64,000 nt of DNA from Virgibacillus chiguensis (lineage in GTDB: Bacteria; Bacillota; Bacilli; Bacillales; Amphibacillaceae): positions 124,001 through 188,000 of the forward strand of contig NZ_FQXD01000006.1 in assembly GCF_900129865.1 (NCBI RefSeq). The letters run 5' to 3'. The stretch's first letter is position 1. Every line of letters begins with the position of its first letter. The position numbers and the translations under genes are program-made. Positions 38,092 through 46,864 of the stretch are shown here, piece by piece. The notes beneath the pieces were generated by a model, which searched no databases, was not told where the DNA came from, and saw only the letters and a list, made by a program, of their open reading frames with translations.

Positions 38092-38973
38092 TTATCTCAA
38101 GAAATCAACAAGGGTTGGCTGGATAATTCTAGAACCCGTTGATAATGCGGCGCGATGTAAAAATTCCTGCGTAATTAAATTAGTAATGGCTTCACTATAA
38201 TTAATATCCTCATTATCGGACATCATTTTTGTAGCCATTATTTTCTGATCACCCAGTCTATTTTCCACGAGTTCCAAACGATTCATGCGAGCTCCCAAGC
38301 CTGCTCTTGCATCAATAATTTGATTAATTCCTGTATCAAGTTCTGTAATACTTGCACCAATGTCCTCTTCAATACCTTCTTTGTCATAATCATCAAGCTT
38401 CTGAATAAAAGAATCGACTTTATTAAATAAACCATTACCGAACACTGCTTCTCCGTCCACGTTAGCTTGTAGTTCCAAACCAGCAGCAATAGGAATGTTA
38501 ACAGATTCCGTATTAGGTAAAAAATCGCCATTTTGATCAAACGGGGAATTGGTCGTATCCGTCCCATTGAATATGTATTTACCATTTACTTTTGTATCTG
38601 CTATACTAATTAAATGCTCTTTCAATTGTTTAGCTTCTTCTTTTATACTCTTATATTCTTCATCATCATTCGTTCCATTACTTGCCTTAACTGCTAATTC
38701 CCGTAACTTTTGCATTGCTTTTGTAGCCTGATCAAGTGCTGCATCTGAGTTATCCATCCAATTATGTGCCTCGCCTGTATTCCGTAAGTACTGCTCCGCT
38801 TCATTTTCCTGCCTACGATAATTAATCCCCTTCATTGCTACAACTGGATTATCCGAAGGGCGATTTATTTTTTTCCCTGTTCTTACTTGTTCCATATACG
38901 TATCCAACTTCGTATAGCTATTGGACAAATTCCGTAACATGTTATTTGAAAGCATACTCTGCGTAATTCTCAT
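38092..38973 (-). CDS. flgL: Hook-filament junction protein FlgL (HAP3)
   Basis: A 293-residue axial protein joining hook and filament. The flagellin-like N-terminal helix (MRITQSMLSNNMLRNLSNSYTKL) and a C-terminal helix (YSEAITNLITQEFLHRAALSTGSRIIQPTLVDFLR in part) frame a variable middle domain. It is encoded eight bases after flgK. Its flagellin-like ends should not be mistaken for hag; the length and position are those of FlgL. Confidence 0.95.
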   Translation of the reverse strand: MRITQSMLSNNMLRNLSNSYTKLDTYMEQVRTGKKINRPSDNPVVAMKGINYRRQENEAEQYLRNTGEAHNWMDNSDAALDQATKAMQKLRELAVKASNGTNDDEEYKSIKEEAKQLKEHLISIADTKVNGKYIFNGTDTTNSPFDQNGDFLPNTESVNIPIAAGLELQANVDGEAVFGNGLFNKVDSFIQKLDDYDKEGIEEDIGASITELDTGINQIIDARAGLGARMNRLELVENRLGDQKIMATKMMSDNEDINYSEAITNLITQEFLHRAALSTGSRIIQPTLVDFLR

Positions 38974-38981
38974 ACTACCAT

Positions 38982-40511
38982 CTACCTCCCAACAAGACCC
39001 ATATTATTAATGATACGGTCTAGCATCTCATCAATGGTTGTCATACTTCGTGCAGCAGCGTTATAAGCATGCTGAAATTTAATCATGTTAGACATTTCTT
39101 CATCTAAGGAGACACTGCTCACTGACATCCGTTGTTCTTCTACTTGTGATTTTAAGATCCCTGTATTTTCTGTCATTCGTTTAGCTTCTTCGGCTTCTAC
39201 ACCCATTTCTCCAATTAACGAATCATAAAAACTATTAATCGATGTATTCTCGCCTAACGGATTTCCAGCTAATGATTTATTCGTAAATACTTCAGAAAGC
39301 GCTAAGGCATTTGCTCCTTCTCCATCCGTGTCATTTGTACTTGCTGCAATGTTATCTGGCTCATCCATAATAAGTTGGTTTACCGTAATTCCAGCAGCAC
39401 CGCTCTTACCGTTTTTAAAGGCGAAGAAATCAATACCGTCCGTTCCATCCAAAGCTTTTCCACTTTTATGTACACGATTAAATTCCTTAGCCATTTCGGT
39501 TGCCATTTTATCCAAATTCGTTAACATATCCGTGTAAGTGCCTTGAATTGCCCCATCACCGTCTATATCATGACCATAAGAATCAATGAGGCCTCCTAAG
39601 GTTCCATTTGATTCAAGAACATTAAATGTTTCTCCATTTACACTTATGCCGGTTACTGATGCATACGGATCAGAGCCATACTCCGGATCATCAAACTCAT
39701 TAATCTGCTGTTGGCCAGATGTTCCGTTTATTAAAACGATATTAGGTTGAAAAGAATTACCAGTGTTATCTACAACTTCAATGGAGGCTATTCCATCAGC
39801 TATCTTTGGCGAACTTTCAGAGCTTTTAGAGTAGGTTACTTTTATATTCATTTTACTCGATAATTTATCAATGAGGTTATCTCTACGATCGTATAGATCA
39901 TTAGGTAAATAACCATGCGGCTCAAGCTCACTAATTTGTTCGTTCAGACTGCCAATTTGCCGTAATAATGAATTTGTTTCTTTTACCGTTGTATCAATTT
40001 GATTTTTTAAGTCTGTTCTATGGGAAGATAACGATTTAGATAAATGCTGAAAAGTTTCTGCTACTGCCATGCCACGATTTGCAACAACAGATCTCGCTCC
40101 GGAGTTATCGGGATTCACTGCCAATTCTTGCAGGGAATTCCAAAATTTTTCCATTGTACTTGCTAATCCGTTGTCAGATGGTTCATTTAATACTGTTTCC
40201 ATTCTGCTAAGAGCTTCTGATTTTGAAGTCCAAAAACCTGATTTACTATTTTCAGACCGAAATTGATAATCTAAAAATTTATCGCGTACGCGTTGAACAG
40301 AGCCAGCTTCAACACCTGTGCCTATTTGTCCAGGTATTTCAGGACGGTTTCTTGAAGCAGCAGGGTAAGGAGTCGTCGTTTCAAAATTAACCCGTTGCCT
40401 CGTATAGCCTTCTGTATTCGCATTGGAAATATTATGCCCCGTTGTATATAATGCTGATTGTTGCGCAAACAGCGCCCGTTTTGCCATTTCTAATCCATGA
40501 AAACTACTCAT
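38982..40511 (-). CDS. flgK: Hook-associated protein FlgK (HAP1)
   Basis: A 509-residue junction protein. The N-terminal flagellar rod motif is clear in ALYTTGHNISNANTEGYTRQRVNF, and the C-terminal motif in VSLDEEMSNMIKFQHAYNAAARSMTTIDEMLDRIINN. The middle domains (about residues 200-430) are more variable. It is followed by flgL and preceded by flgN, its export chaperone. Confidence 0.96.
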   Translation of the reverse strand: MSSFHGLEMAKRALFAQQSALYTTGHNISNANTEGYTRQRVNFETTTPYPAASRNRPEIPGQIGTGVEAGSVQRVRDKFLDYQFRSENSKSGFWTSKSEALSRMETVLNEPSDNGLASTMEKFWNSLQELAVNPDNSGARSVVANRGMAVAETFQHLSKSLSSHRTDLKNQIDTTVKETNSLLRQIGSLNEQISELEPHGYLPNDLYDRRDNLIDKLSSKMNIKVTYSKSSESSPKIADGIASIEVVDNTGNSFQPNIVLINGTSGQQQINEFDDPEYGSDPYASVTGISVNGETFNVLESNGTLGGLIDSYGHDIDGDGAIQGTYTDMLTNLDKMATEMAKEFNRVHKSGKALDGTDGIDFFAFKNGKSGAAGITVNQLIMDEPDNIAASTNDTDGEGANALALSEVFTNKSLAGNPLGENTSINSFYDSLIGEMGVEAEEAKRMTENTGILKSQVEEQRMSVSSVSLDEEMSNMIKFQHAYNAAARSMTTIDEMLDRIINNMGLVGR

Positions 40512-40525
40512 CTTACGGCCTCCTA

Positions 40526-41017
40526 TTAAACCTTTGAGTCAAATAAAGACTGTTTAGATCTTACTTGCTTTTCCTTATTCGTTCCATAATTCATTGATTC
40601 AATTGTTGGATTCATGAGATCCAGAGAAAAGTGAACAAATTGTAAAGACTGTTGAATTAACATACGGTTCAATTGCTCTTGTTGTTTCAACTGCGCCATT
40701 GTCCTCGTTAGCTCCGTTGTTATTTCGATTAGCTGTTCTTTGTCATTTTCAGATTCTACTTGAGATAGAAGCGTCGTAACAGTTTTCTCTTGCTTCTGAG
40801 GCTGATTAGCCTCAAACCAAGTAGCCATATATTGTTGTCGTTCTTTCTCTACTTTCTCCATTTTTCTAGACAGTTTACGTTCTCTAGCTATAATAGATGA
40901 TAATGTATCCACATCGCCGTTTTTTACAACGTTTGTTTTCGTCTTTGAGAGATCAACGAATTCTACATGTAAATGTAATAATTCTTCTAATATGTCTATA
41001 ATCGGTTTTAAACTCAA
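40526..41017 (-). CDS. flgN: FlgN family export chaperone
   Basis: A 163-residue alpha-helical protein with long heptad-like stretches (LSRKMEKVEKERQQYMATWF, ELTRTMAQLKQQEQLNRML). FlgN chaperones FlgK and FlgL, which are encoded next. A perfect aaaggagg site lies six bases before a TTG at 41017 (MSLKPIIDILEELL), which is preferred over an ATG at 41038 that would overlap the flgM stop. Confidence 0.9.
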   Translation of the reverse strand: MSLKPIIDILEELLHLHVEFVDLSKTKTNVVKNGDVDTLSSIIARERKLSRKMEKVEKERQQYMATWFEANQPQKQEKTVTTLLSQVESENDKEQLIEITTELTRTMAQLKQQEQLNRMLIQQSLQFVHFSLDLMNPTIESMNYGTNKEKQVRSKQSLFDSKV

Positions 41018-41037
41018 GCAAATCCTCCTTTCCTTCA

Positions 41038-41301
41038 TTACTTTCCAGTAAAGAAATCAATTAATTTCTGCGCTGTTTGATCATAGTTCATTTTATACTC
41101 ACCAGATTCTATCATTTCTTTTAGTCGATCTATTTTGGCATTTCTTGTATTATTTTCCCTATTGTCCTCATGCAACTGTTTTGCTTCATTTGATATTTCT
41201 AATTGGTCTTTTTTCATTGTTTGTTTAACTTCCGTTTGTTTAGGCAGTTGTTGTTTATGGTATGGGTTAAAGTCAGATTGATTAGGCCCATTTATTTTCA
41301 T
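41038..41301 (-). CDS. flgM: Anti-sigma-D factor FlgM
   Basis: An 87-residue protein, disordered at its N terminus and with the SigD-binding helices at its end (RNAKIDRLKEMIESGEYKMNYDQTAQKLIDFF). It holds SigD inactive until the hook-basal body exports it or releases SigD. The start ATG at 41301 has gaggtgg eight bases upstream. The order yvyF-flgM-flgN-flgK-flgL is that of B. subtilis. Confidence 0.93.
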   Translation of the reverse strand: MKINGPNQSDFNPYHKQQLPKQTEVKQTMKKDQLEISNEAKQLHEDNRENNTRNAKIDRLKEMIESGEYKMNYDQTAQKLIDFFTGK

Positions 41302-41542
41302 TTCCACTCCACCTCTTTTAGAGCAAATTCCAATGACTACTTCTATTATCGGATTACATCATTAATTATTGAAGCTATTATTTACAAGTGATTGATCTAT
41401 GTTATTAAAACGTGAATCTTCAATCTTGGACGTTTTCTTTCATTGCTCTGGTTAGACTAGGGCAGCAATATTTCTTAATTGGAATTTTCCACACCTATAT
41501 CTGGCATAAACATATAATACTTAGTACCACATTCCATTGTTA

Positions 41543-41947
41543 TTAATTATCAAACGAGTAATACGTTTTTTGTCTATCTTTTTCTTCTATTCGCCTTTCT
41601 TTTTGCGCTTCATACTGTTGTAAGTCTTTTTTTAAATTCTCTCTACAGGAGATACATAAATTGCCTGCAGTAATGCGGTTACCACAATGACTACATGGAT
41701 AACCAATGTTCGGGAATTCAGATGGCAATAAACGTTTTTCTTTAATAAATTTAATAATTAATTCCTCATCTACACCTGTGTTTTCAACAATTTCAGACAT
41801 TGTCGCTTCTCTATTTTTTCGTTTGGACATAAATTGATAAACAGTTCGAAACGCTTCCTCCTCTTGTTGGTAGCAATTTTGACAAATTGTACGTGCTCCT
41901 TTTAAGAATAAACGATCACAACGAGAACAGTTTGCTAATTCTGCCAT
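41543..41947 (-). CDS. Flagellar-operon zinc-ribbon protein (YvyF-like, TIGR03826)
   Basis: A 134-residue protein with an N-terminal cysteine pair set (CSRCDRLF...CQNC) and a C-terminal zinc ribbon (CSHCGNRITAGNLCISC), with a MerR/HTH-like middle segment (ATMSEIVENTGVDEELIIKFI). The family is found only beside flgM in Bacillus-type motility loci and is of unknown function; it could bind DNA or a regulator. The start MAELANCSRC is preferred after a gtgggga site. Confidence 0.85.
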   Translation of the reverse strand: MAELANCSRCDRLFLKGARTICQNCYQQEEEAFRTVYQFMSKRKNREATMSEIVENTGVDEELIIKFIKEKRLLPSEFPNIGYPCSHCGNRITAGNLCISCRENLKKDLQQYEAQKERRIEEKDRQKTYYSFDN

Positions 41948-42013
41948 AATAGATCCCCACTTTCCATTGAAATCCGCTTCAAGCATTTTCTCTTATTATA
42001 ACACGGTCATACA

Positions 42014-42691
42014 CTAGCTTCGAATAAGTGTAAAGGAAATTACATTAGGGCAGCCTTGCTCTAACAATACTCTAGCTGCGTGCCTCAATGTCATTCCTGT
42101 CGTATATATATCATCGACTAAAATAACAGGTTTGTTAAGCGATTTTTTTAATCTAAAGGGATTTGCGGATTTCATCCTTTCTTCTTTTGATTTTTTTGCT
42201 TGTTTTTCACTCCCAATCCGTTCTAAATAATTCGCTTTTGGGATGGGGAGAAACTCAGCTAACATGGCTGCTTGATTAAATCCACGCTCCTCTTGTCTTT
42301 CTTCACTTAAAGGAATCGGCACTGCTACATACGCCTTTGAAGTAGTCTTTATCATGCGTTTAAAGTGGATACGAAATGTTTTTTTAAACACATTACCAAG
42401 TTCATAATCTCCTTGATACTTCCATTTCGTGATGATTTCTTGCATGAAATTATTATACGGGTAAACTGAATAGTTTCTAGCTAAACTATCCTTTGAAGGA
42501 GTTTTTTCCCAATGGATACAATCCAAACAGTTCCCTTTTGTACTCGAACGACTGCATCTTGTGCAACGTGGGCCATCTATTGCCACTAATAACTCATTGC
42601 AAGCATCACAAATAACTTTTGCTTCTGGATAAAGCGCGGTTCTCCACGTTACTTCAGGGAGAATATTCTTTTCACAAAGTAGACATGTCAT
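42014..42691 (-). CDS. comFC: ComFC-like phosphoribosyltransferase-fold competence protein
   Basis: A 225-residue protein with an N-terminal zinc-finger set (CLLCEKNILP, CDACNELL, CTRCSRSSTKGNCLDC) and a C-terminal phosphoribosyltransferase domain with the PRPP-binding loop VILVDDIYTTGMT. ComFC supports DNA uptake in B. subtilis together with the ComFA ATPase. Its start overlaps the comFA stop by four bases. B. subtilis has comFB between the two; no comFB is found here. Confidence 0.93.
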   Translation of the reverse strand: MTCLLCEKNILPEVTWRTALYPEAKVICDACNELLVAIDGPRCTRCSRSSTKGNCLDCIHWEKTPSKDSLARNYSVYPYNNFMQEIITKWKYQGDYELGNVFKKTFRIHFKRMIKTTSKAYVAVPIPLSEERQEERGFNQAAMLAEFLPIPKANYLERIGSEKQAKKSKEERMKSANPFRLKKSLNKPVILVDDIYTTGMTLRHAARVLLEQGCPNVISFTLIRS

Positions 42692-44103
42692 CTTGTATAT
42701 CCTCCTAGTCGATTCATTCTTTTAATGAAGCGGATGGCTCGCACCATGGCATTTGTTTTTCCATCATGAAAGAAAACGACTTCCCCGTCAGGATCTTCTG
42801 CGCTTCTTCCTGCCCGTCCTGCAATCTGAACGAGCGCTGCTTCATCAAATACAGAATGACCAGCGTCTATGATAGCCACATCAACAGAAGGAAAAGTGAC
42901 GCCTCTTTCTAAAATGGTCGTGGTGACTAATACTAGGAGCCTTTTATTTCTAAATTGAGAAATTTTTCGTTCTCTTTCAGGATCAGATGCATGTACAGAG
43001 GTTATTTCTGATGCATCTTTAATTATTTTATGGTTAAAAAGAATAGTATATATTTGACTAGCTACTTTTTCTGTAAGAGAGATCGTTGGAAGGAAAATCA
43101 AGAGTTGACGTTGCTTGTTTTCTCGCTGACAAAGCCACCGGATAAATGCGCGAGGAACGGTTCCCTCTTGTAATTGCTTGTGTAGAGAAAAGCACATGCA
43201 CATCTGAGGAACAGGGAGGGGATAACCGTGATAACGGGTTGGCACAAAAACATGTTTCAACTGATTCCACTGTAGTTTACGTCGTTCTTTACGTCTAGGA
43301 GTAGCAGTTAAATAAATCATTGTACCTGAAGTCTTTAAAGCTCTTTCTGTAGCAAAGGCTAAAGAAGTATCTGCATGATATGGAAAAGCATCTAACTCAT
43401 CAATAATGACCACATCAAATGCATGTTCAAAGCGTAAAAGTTGATGGGTGGAAGCAATAATGATTTGCGAGGAGCCTCTCTTTTCCTCGCTGCCTCCGTA
43501 TAACGCTTGAATCGGTATGGTTGAAAAAGCTTCTTGTATTCTCGGAAGTAGCTCCCTTACTACATCGACTCTCGGAGTAGCAAGACAAATGCGCATCCCT
43601 TGCCGTAAAGCTCCTTCAATACCAGCAAATAGCATCTCTGTTTTTCCAGATCCGCAAACAGCCCATACTAAAAGCGCAGATTCTTGCTGCAAAATAGCAT
43701 CACGGATTGTTTCAGAAGCCTTGGTTTGCGCATCAGTGAGTTGACCTTCCCAAGTACAAGCCGACTCATGCTTTTGCCAACAAGCTGGCTCACCATTCCA
43801 CCGATACAGTGGCTCTGTCTCTATTACTCGCCCCATTTGGATGCAATTACGGCAGTATGCAATAAGGCGTTTCTTATTGAAGTCATACATGTTGGAGAAT
43901 TGAGATTTTTTTCGATTCCCACAACGTCGACATATTTTGATAAATGGAGTTTTTATGATAGATGAAATCGGTGTAAATATGTTTTGACCGAGAAACGCGT
44001 GGAATAAATCTTCATCAAGAGGAATTTCTTTTCGGAGCAGTAATTTTCCTTCACAACGTTTGACAAGTTCTAAGTATAGCGAGGTAGTAAGTTTTTCGAT
44101 CAT
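42688..44103 (-). CDS. comFA: ComFA DNA-import helicase/ATPase
   Basis: A DEAD-box-type ATPase of 471 residues that drives transforming DNA through the ComEC channel. The zinc site CRRCGNRKK...CRNC lies near residues 57-90, Walker A VCGSGKTE near 147, Walker B IIDELDAF near 234 and motif VI QIAGRAGRSAEDP near 430. An ATG at 44109 is closer to the ggag site, so the ATG at 44103 (MIEKLTTS) has the better spacing. Upstream lies the accessory block instead of degV. Confidence 0.93.
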   Translation of the reverse strand: MIEKLTTSLYLELVKRCEGKLLLRKEIPLDEDLFHAFLGQNIFTPISSIIKTPFIKICRRCGNRKKSQFSNMYDFNKKRLIAYCRNCIQMGRVIETEPLYRWNGEPACWQKHESACTWEGQLTDAQTKASETIRDAILQQESALLVWAVCGSGKTEMLFAGIEGALRQGMRICLATPRVDVVRELLPRIQEAFSTIPIQALYGGSEEKRGSSQIIIASTHQLLRFEHAFDVVIIDELDAFPYHADTSLAFATERALKTSGTMIYLTATPRRKERRKLQWNQLKHVFVPTRYHGYPLPVPQMCMCFSLHKQLQEGTVPRAFIRWLCQRENKQRQLLIFLPTISLTEKVASQIYTILFNHKIIKDASEITSVHASDPERERKISQFRNKRLLVLVTTTILERGVTFPSVDVAIIDAGHSVFDEAALVQIAGRAGRSAEDPDGEVVFFHDGKTNAMVRAIRFIKRMNRLGGYTR

Positions 44104-44429
44104 CTTCATCTCCTTTACTTGTATTAATTATATAAAGTAGGACAGATAGCAATAGAGGTACACTTTTTAGAGAACTTGACTTACCGGAGAACAAACTATA
44201 ATTACTTATCTGCTCATAGGTGGTGTTCAGAAGGGGGCGTATATAGTCCATCATAGCAAATGAAATAGGGTTTATAAAGTGACAATTGCAAGTTTTCTTT
44301 CGCGTAACTAAAAAAGTAAATTTGCTCTAGAAATTTCGTGAAAAACCCTACTTTTTTCGTGCTAGTACAAAATGATACGAACTTTTATAATTTAAACGTA
44401 TTGAGCTTTTATAAGGAGGATGTAATTAT
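44104..44429. other. Divergent promoter region between comFA and the SCP2 gene
   Basis: About 325 bases serving both directions. A 67-codon minus frame overlapping comFA is rejected. No ComK box pair (AAAA-N5-TTTT twice) could be assigned with certainty. The plus-strand gene is preceded by an aaggagg site at 44415-44421. Confidence 0.4.
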
Positions 44430-44777
44430 ATGTCACAAACCGCTAACCTGCTTAAGAAAATAACGGAAGCTTTAAAAGAAGATTCTTCCTTAATAGATGA
44501 TATGGATGTCGTTTATCAGTTTAATTTAAAAGGCGATTATCCAACCACTTACCAACTACTATTACGCGGAAAAGACAGTTATGTGGTAGAAGGAGAAGCT
44601 ATAGAAGCCGATTGTATTTTATTTATGAAAGAAGAGCATTTTCTTCAGCTAGCGACAGGTAAATTAACCGGGACTAAGGCGCTCTTTACTGGTAAGTTGA
44701 AAATGGAAGGAAATGTGAAATTGGCATTAAAATTAGAACGTATTCTATCTGCTTATAATCAAAATAAGACCGTTTAA
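44430..44777 (+). CDS. SCP2 sterol-binding-domain protein
   Basis: A 115-residue protein that consists of a single SCP2 fold: NLLKKITEALKEDSSLIDDM, VYQFNLKGDYPTTYQLLLRG and the closing LTGTKALFTGKLKMEGNVKLALKLERIL, where FTGKLKMEGN is the family hallmark. SCP2 domains bind fatty acids, acyl-CoA or other lipids. No membrane or signal segment is present. A strong aaggaggatg site sets the start. It is the first gene of an accessory block; its ligand is unknown. Confidence 0.87.
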   Translation: MSQTANLLKKITEALKEDSSLIDDMDVVYQFNLKGDYPTTYQLLLRGKDSYVVEGEAIEADCILFMKEEHFLQLATGKLTGTKALFTGKLKMEGNVKLALKLERILSAYNQNKTV

Positions 44778-45036
44778 GTTTTAACGACTTCCGAAAGAGG
44801 TCTCCCTCTTCAAGCGTGTAAAGGGCTGAGCTCAATGGTAAGGGGGAGTGAATTTCGGTTGGGCGATAGCTTTAAGGTTCTTTTCTCTGACATTTGGTAT
44901 AATCAGTCTCATAATATAACATTGAAATGACTATGTTCATTTTTCTTCAAAGCACAACCCAACAGTAAATGATCGAATTCATTAATGCCTATAAAAGTGC
45001 CAGCTTCAGGTTAGGGTGGTATGTGGTGAGAGCAGT

Positions 45037-46530
45037 TCACATGATACCTTTTCTAATTGCATAAGCAACCGCCTCTGTCCTGTTTTTCACCCCCATTTTC
45101 CGCATAATTGCCGTCATATAATCACGGACTGTATACTCGCTTAAATGTAATTTATCAGCCGCACTACTCGTTGACTCTCCTTCTGCCATCAGTGCTAAAA
45201 CTTCAACTTCTCTCACAGTTAAGCAGAATGAGCGTTTATCTATAAGCGGTTTTTTTTCGAACTTTCCAATCACTTCTCCTGCACTTTGTCCAAATTTAAG
45301 TAAAGCCGTATATGCGTCTTGAGAGATAGAAAATTGGCTATAAGGCCCTTGATCAAGAATAGCTGCACCTATAAGCCTATTATTTGAAGGTTGATACAGC
45401 GGAGCTACAACAATAGACTTCAATTGAAATTTATTAATGTATTCAATAGGAAAGCTTTCCTTTGCATCCGTAATGAAAAGAGGCTGCAGATATTTCATCC
45501 CTTCTCCAAACAGCTGCAATAACTTCATTCCTTTGTCAATCAAAGGAAGATTTCGTACATCCTCTATTATTTCTTGAATTGCTTTATTATCAAATTGATG
45601 ACCTAACAAGCCACTTCCCACTCTATCATCTGATGAATAGGAAAAAACACCACATCTTTCAAAAGGTAAATAATTAACGAAGCCTTGTGTAACTAATTTC
45701 ACAGATTCATCAAATGTTTTTGCTTGAATAATGGATTCATAAAACATAATAACAGAGTCCTTCCATTGCTGTTCTTGACAATGTACCTTTAATCTCCTTG
45801 AACTGTTTTCAAATATTTGCAGTATATAGTTTATAAAAGGAATCGTATAGCCAGCTCCTTTTCTATCTATACATATTAAAAGTGTACTATACTTATAGGG
45901 TATGGTAATTGTATTTTTGTTATTGGAATATGGCATACTTTTTAATAATTCTTCTGTTAAATTAAAAAAGGTGCTAGCTTTAAAATCATGAGATGGACGG
46001 TTCGATTGTTTATTACTCTGAAACCATTTGCTGATGTAAAATACTTGCTCATTTTTTTCCACGACTGCTATCCAATCAATTGGAAATTGTTCCGAATTTA
46101 CAAGTTGATCAAGAAAATCATCTATAGTAAATAGAAAATCATGTTTATCTTTAAGCATATGGTCCCGCATCTTCATAAACACATATTGAATGGCTTGCAG
46201 ATCACTATAATCATATTTTGACTTCCGTTTAACTACCCTATGGACAGCAATTTCCATTAAAGTAATAACAAATTGGTTCATGGGTTGACTTACAGATTCT
46301 CTCTTCCCAACTTCGTTTATTTTAATTAATAAAGCTTCTTTATCATATTGAGAATCAAAGATTAAATCTGAAAGCATTTGTAATGAAATAGGGATTTTTG
46401 CTAACTTCGTTTCACCACTTTCAAAATACCCTGAAACTTGTTTCCAATGATACTCAATTTGTTTTTGGTTTTCTCTTAATAAACGTAAACCATACTGAAA
46501 AAAAGTATCCATATATTGGTCTAACCGCAT
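45037..46530 (-). CDS. GAF-domain LuxR-family transcriptional regulator
   Basis: A 497-residue regulator. Residues 1-250 are helical and unrecognised; a GAF-like sensor domain spans about 265-420 (QAKTFDESVKLVTQGFVNYLPFERCGVFSYSS, SIVVAPLYQP); the C-terminal 65 residues are a LuxR-type HTH (LTVREVEVLALMAEGESTSSAADKLHLSEYTVRDYMTAIMRKMG). No receiver domain is present, so it is not a normal response regulator; the GAF domain may bind a small ligand. It is transcribed away from the surface-protein gene, and a FadR-like palindrome lies 60 bases upstream of its start. Confidence 0.85.
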   Translation of the reverse strand: MRLDQYMDTFFQYGLRLLRENQKQIEYHWKQVSGYFESGETKLAKIPISLQMLSDLIFDSQYDKEALLIKINEVGKRESVSQPMNQFVITLMEIAVHRVVKRKSKYDYSDLQAIQYVFMKMRDHMLKDKHDFLFTIDDFLDQLVNSEQFPIDWIAVVEKNEQVFYISKWFQSNKQSNRPSHDFKASTFFNLTEELLKSMPYSNNKNTITIPYKYSTLLICIDRKGAGYTIPFINYILQIFENSSRRLKVHCQEQQWKDSVIMFYESIIQAKTFDESVKLVTQGFVNYLPFERCGVFSYSSDDRVGSGLLGHQFDNKAIQEIIEDVRNLPLIDKGMKLLQLFGEGMKYLQPLFITDAKESFPIEYINKFQLKSIVVAPLYQPSNNRLIGAAILDQGPYSQFSISQDAYTALLKFGQSAGEVIGKFEKKPLIDKRSFCLTVREVEVLALMAEGESTSSAADKLHLSEYTVRDYMTAIMRKMGVKNRTEAVAYAIRKGIM

Positions 46531-46590
46531 TTCTTTCGCCCCTTTTCTTTTTTAGATAAAAGTTAATAACAATTACCTCACCAACCCCTT

Positions 46591-46614
46591 TTATGAATGA
46601 TTATTCATTCATAA
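46591..46614. promoter_or_regulatory. Perfect 24-bp palindrome resembling a FadR operator
   Basis: Ttatgaatga - ttat - tcattcataa, two exact 10-base arms around four bases. Read on the minus strand the core is ATGAATGAATAATCATTCAT, which fits the B. subtilis FadR consensus WTGAATGAMTANTCATTCAW as I recall it. It sits 60 bases before the LuxR-type gene and 250 bases before the surface-protein gene. FadR is a TetR-family repressor of fatty-acid degradation, released by long-chain acyl-CoA. No fadR gene lies in the window. Confidence 0.75.
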
Positions 46615-46715
46615 CCAGACGACAATCCTACAATTATAGGGTGTAGTACTGCTCTTTTTTTGAAATGCTACAATTTTCGGAATTGATTAAACAACAAAAA
46701 GAATCTACAGTTACA

Positions 46716-46744
46716 TTAACAACTTTCAGTATAACAGATATGAT
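46716..46744 (+). promoter_or_regulatory. Possible promoter of the surface-protein gene
   Basis: TTAACA (46716-46721), 17-base spacer, TATGAT (46739-46744). It is 120 bases before the first ATG and 100 bases past the palindrome, so the palindrome would be upstream of it. Confidence 0.4.
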
Positions 46745-46864
46745 TTTCCATTTCTGTACTATAACTGAATTTATATTAACAAATAATGAAAAGGTTTACA
46801 ACATGATGCAAACATCGTTGAAAGGAGCGTGATATCAAAAAACGCATTTAGGAAAGCATTATAA

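Noticed and set aside
38092-38973. Possible flagellin
   Set aside because: Flagellin-like ends, but length, motifs and position after flgK identify FlgL.
44051-44254. 67-codon minus-strand frame overlapping the start of comFA
   Set aside because: Out of frame with comFA, no ribosome site, no domain.
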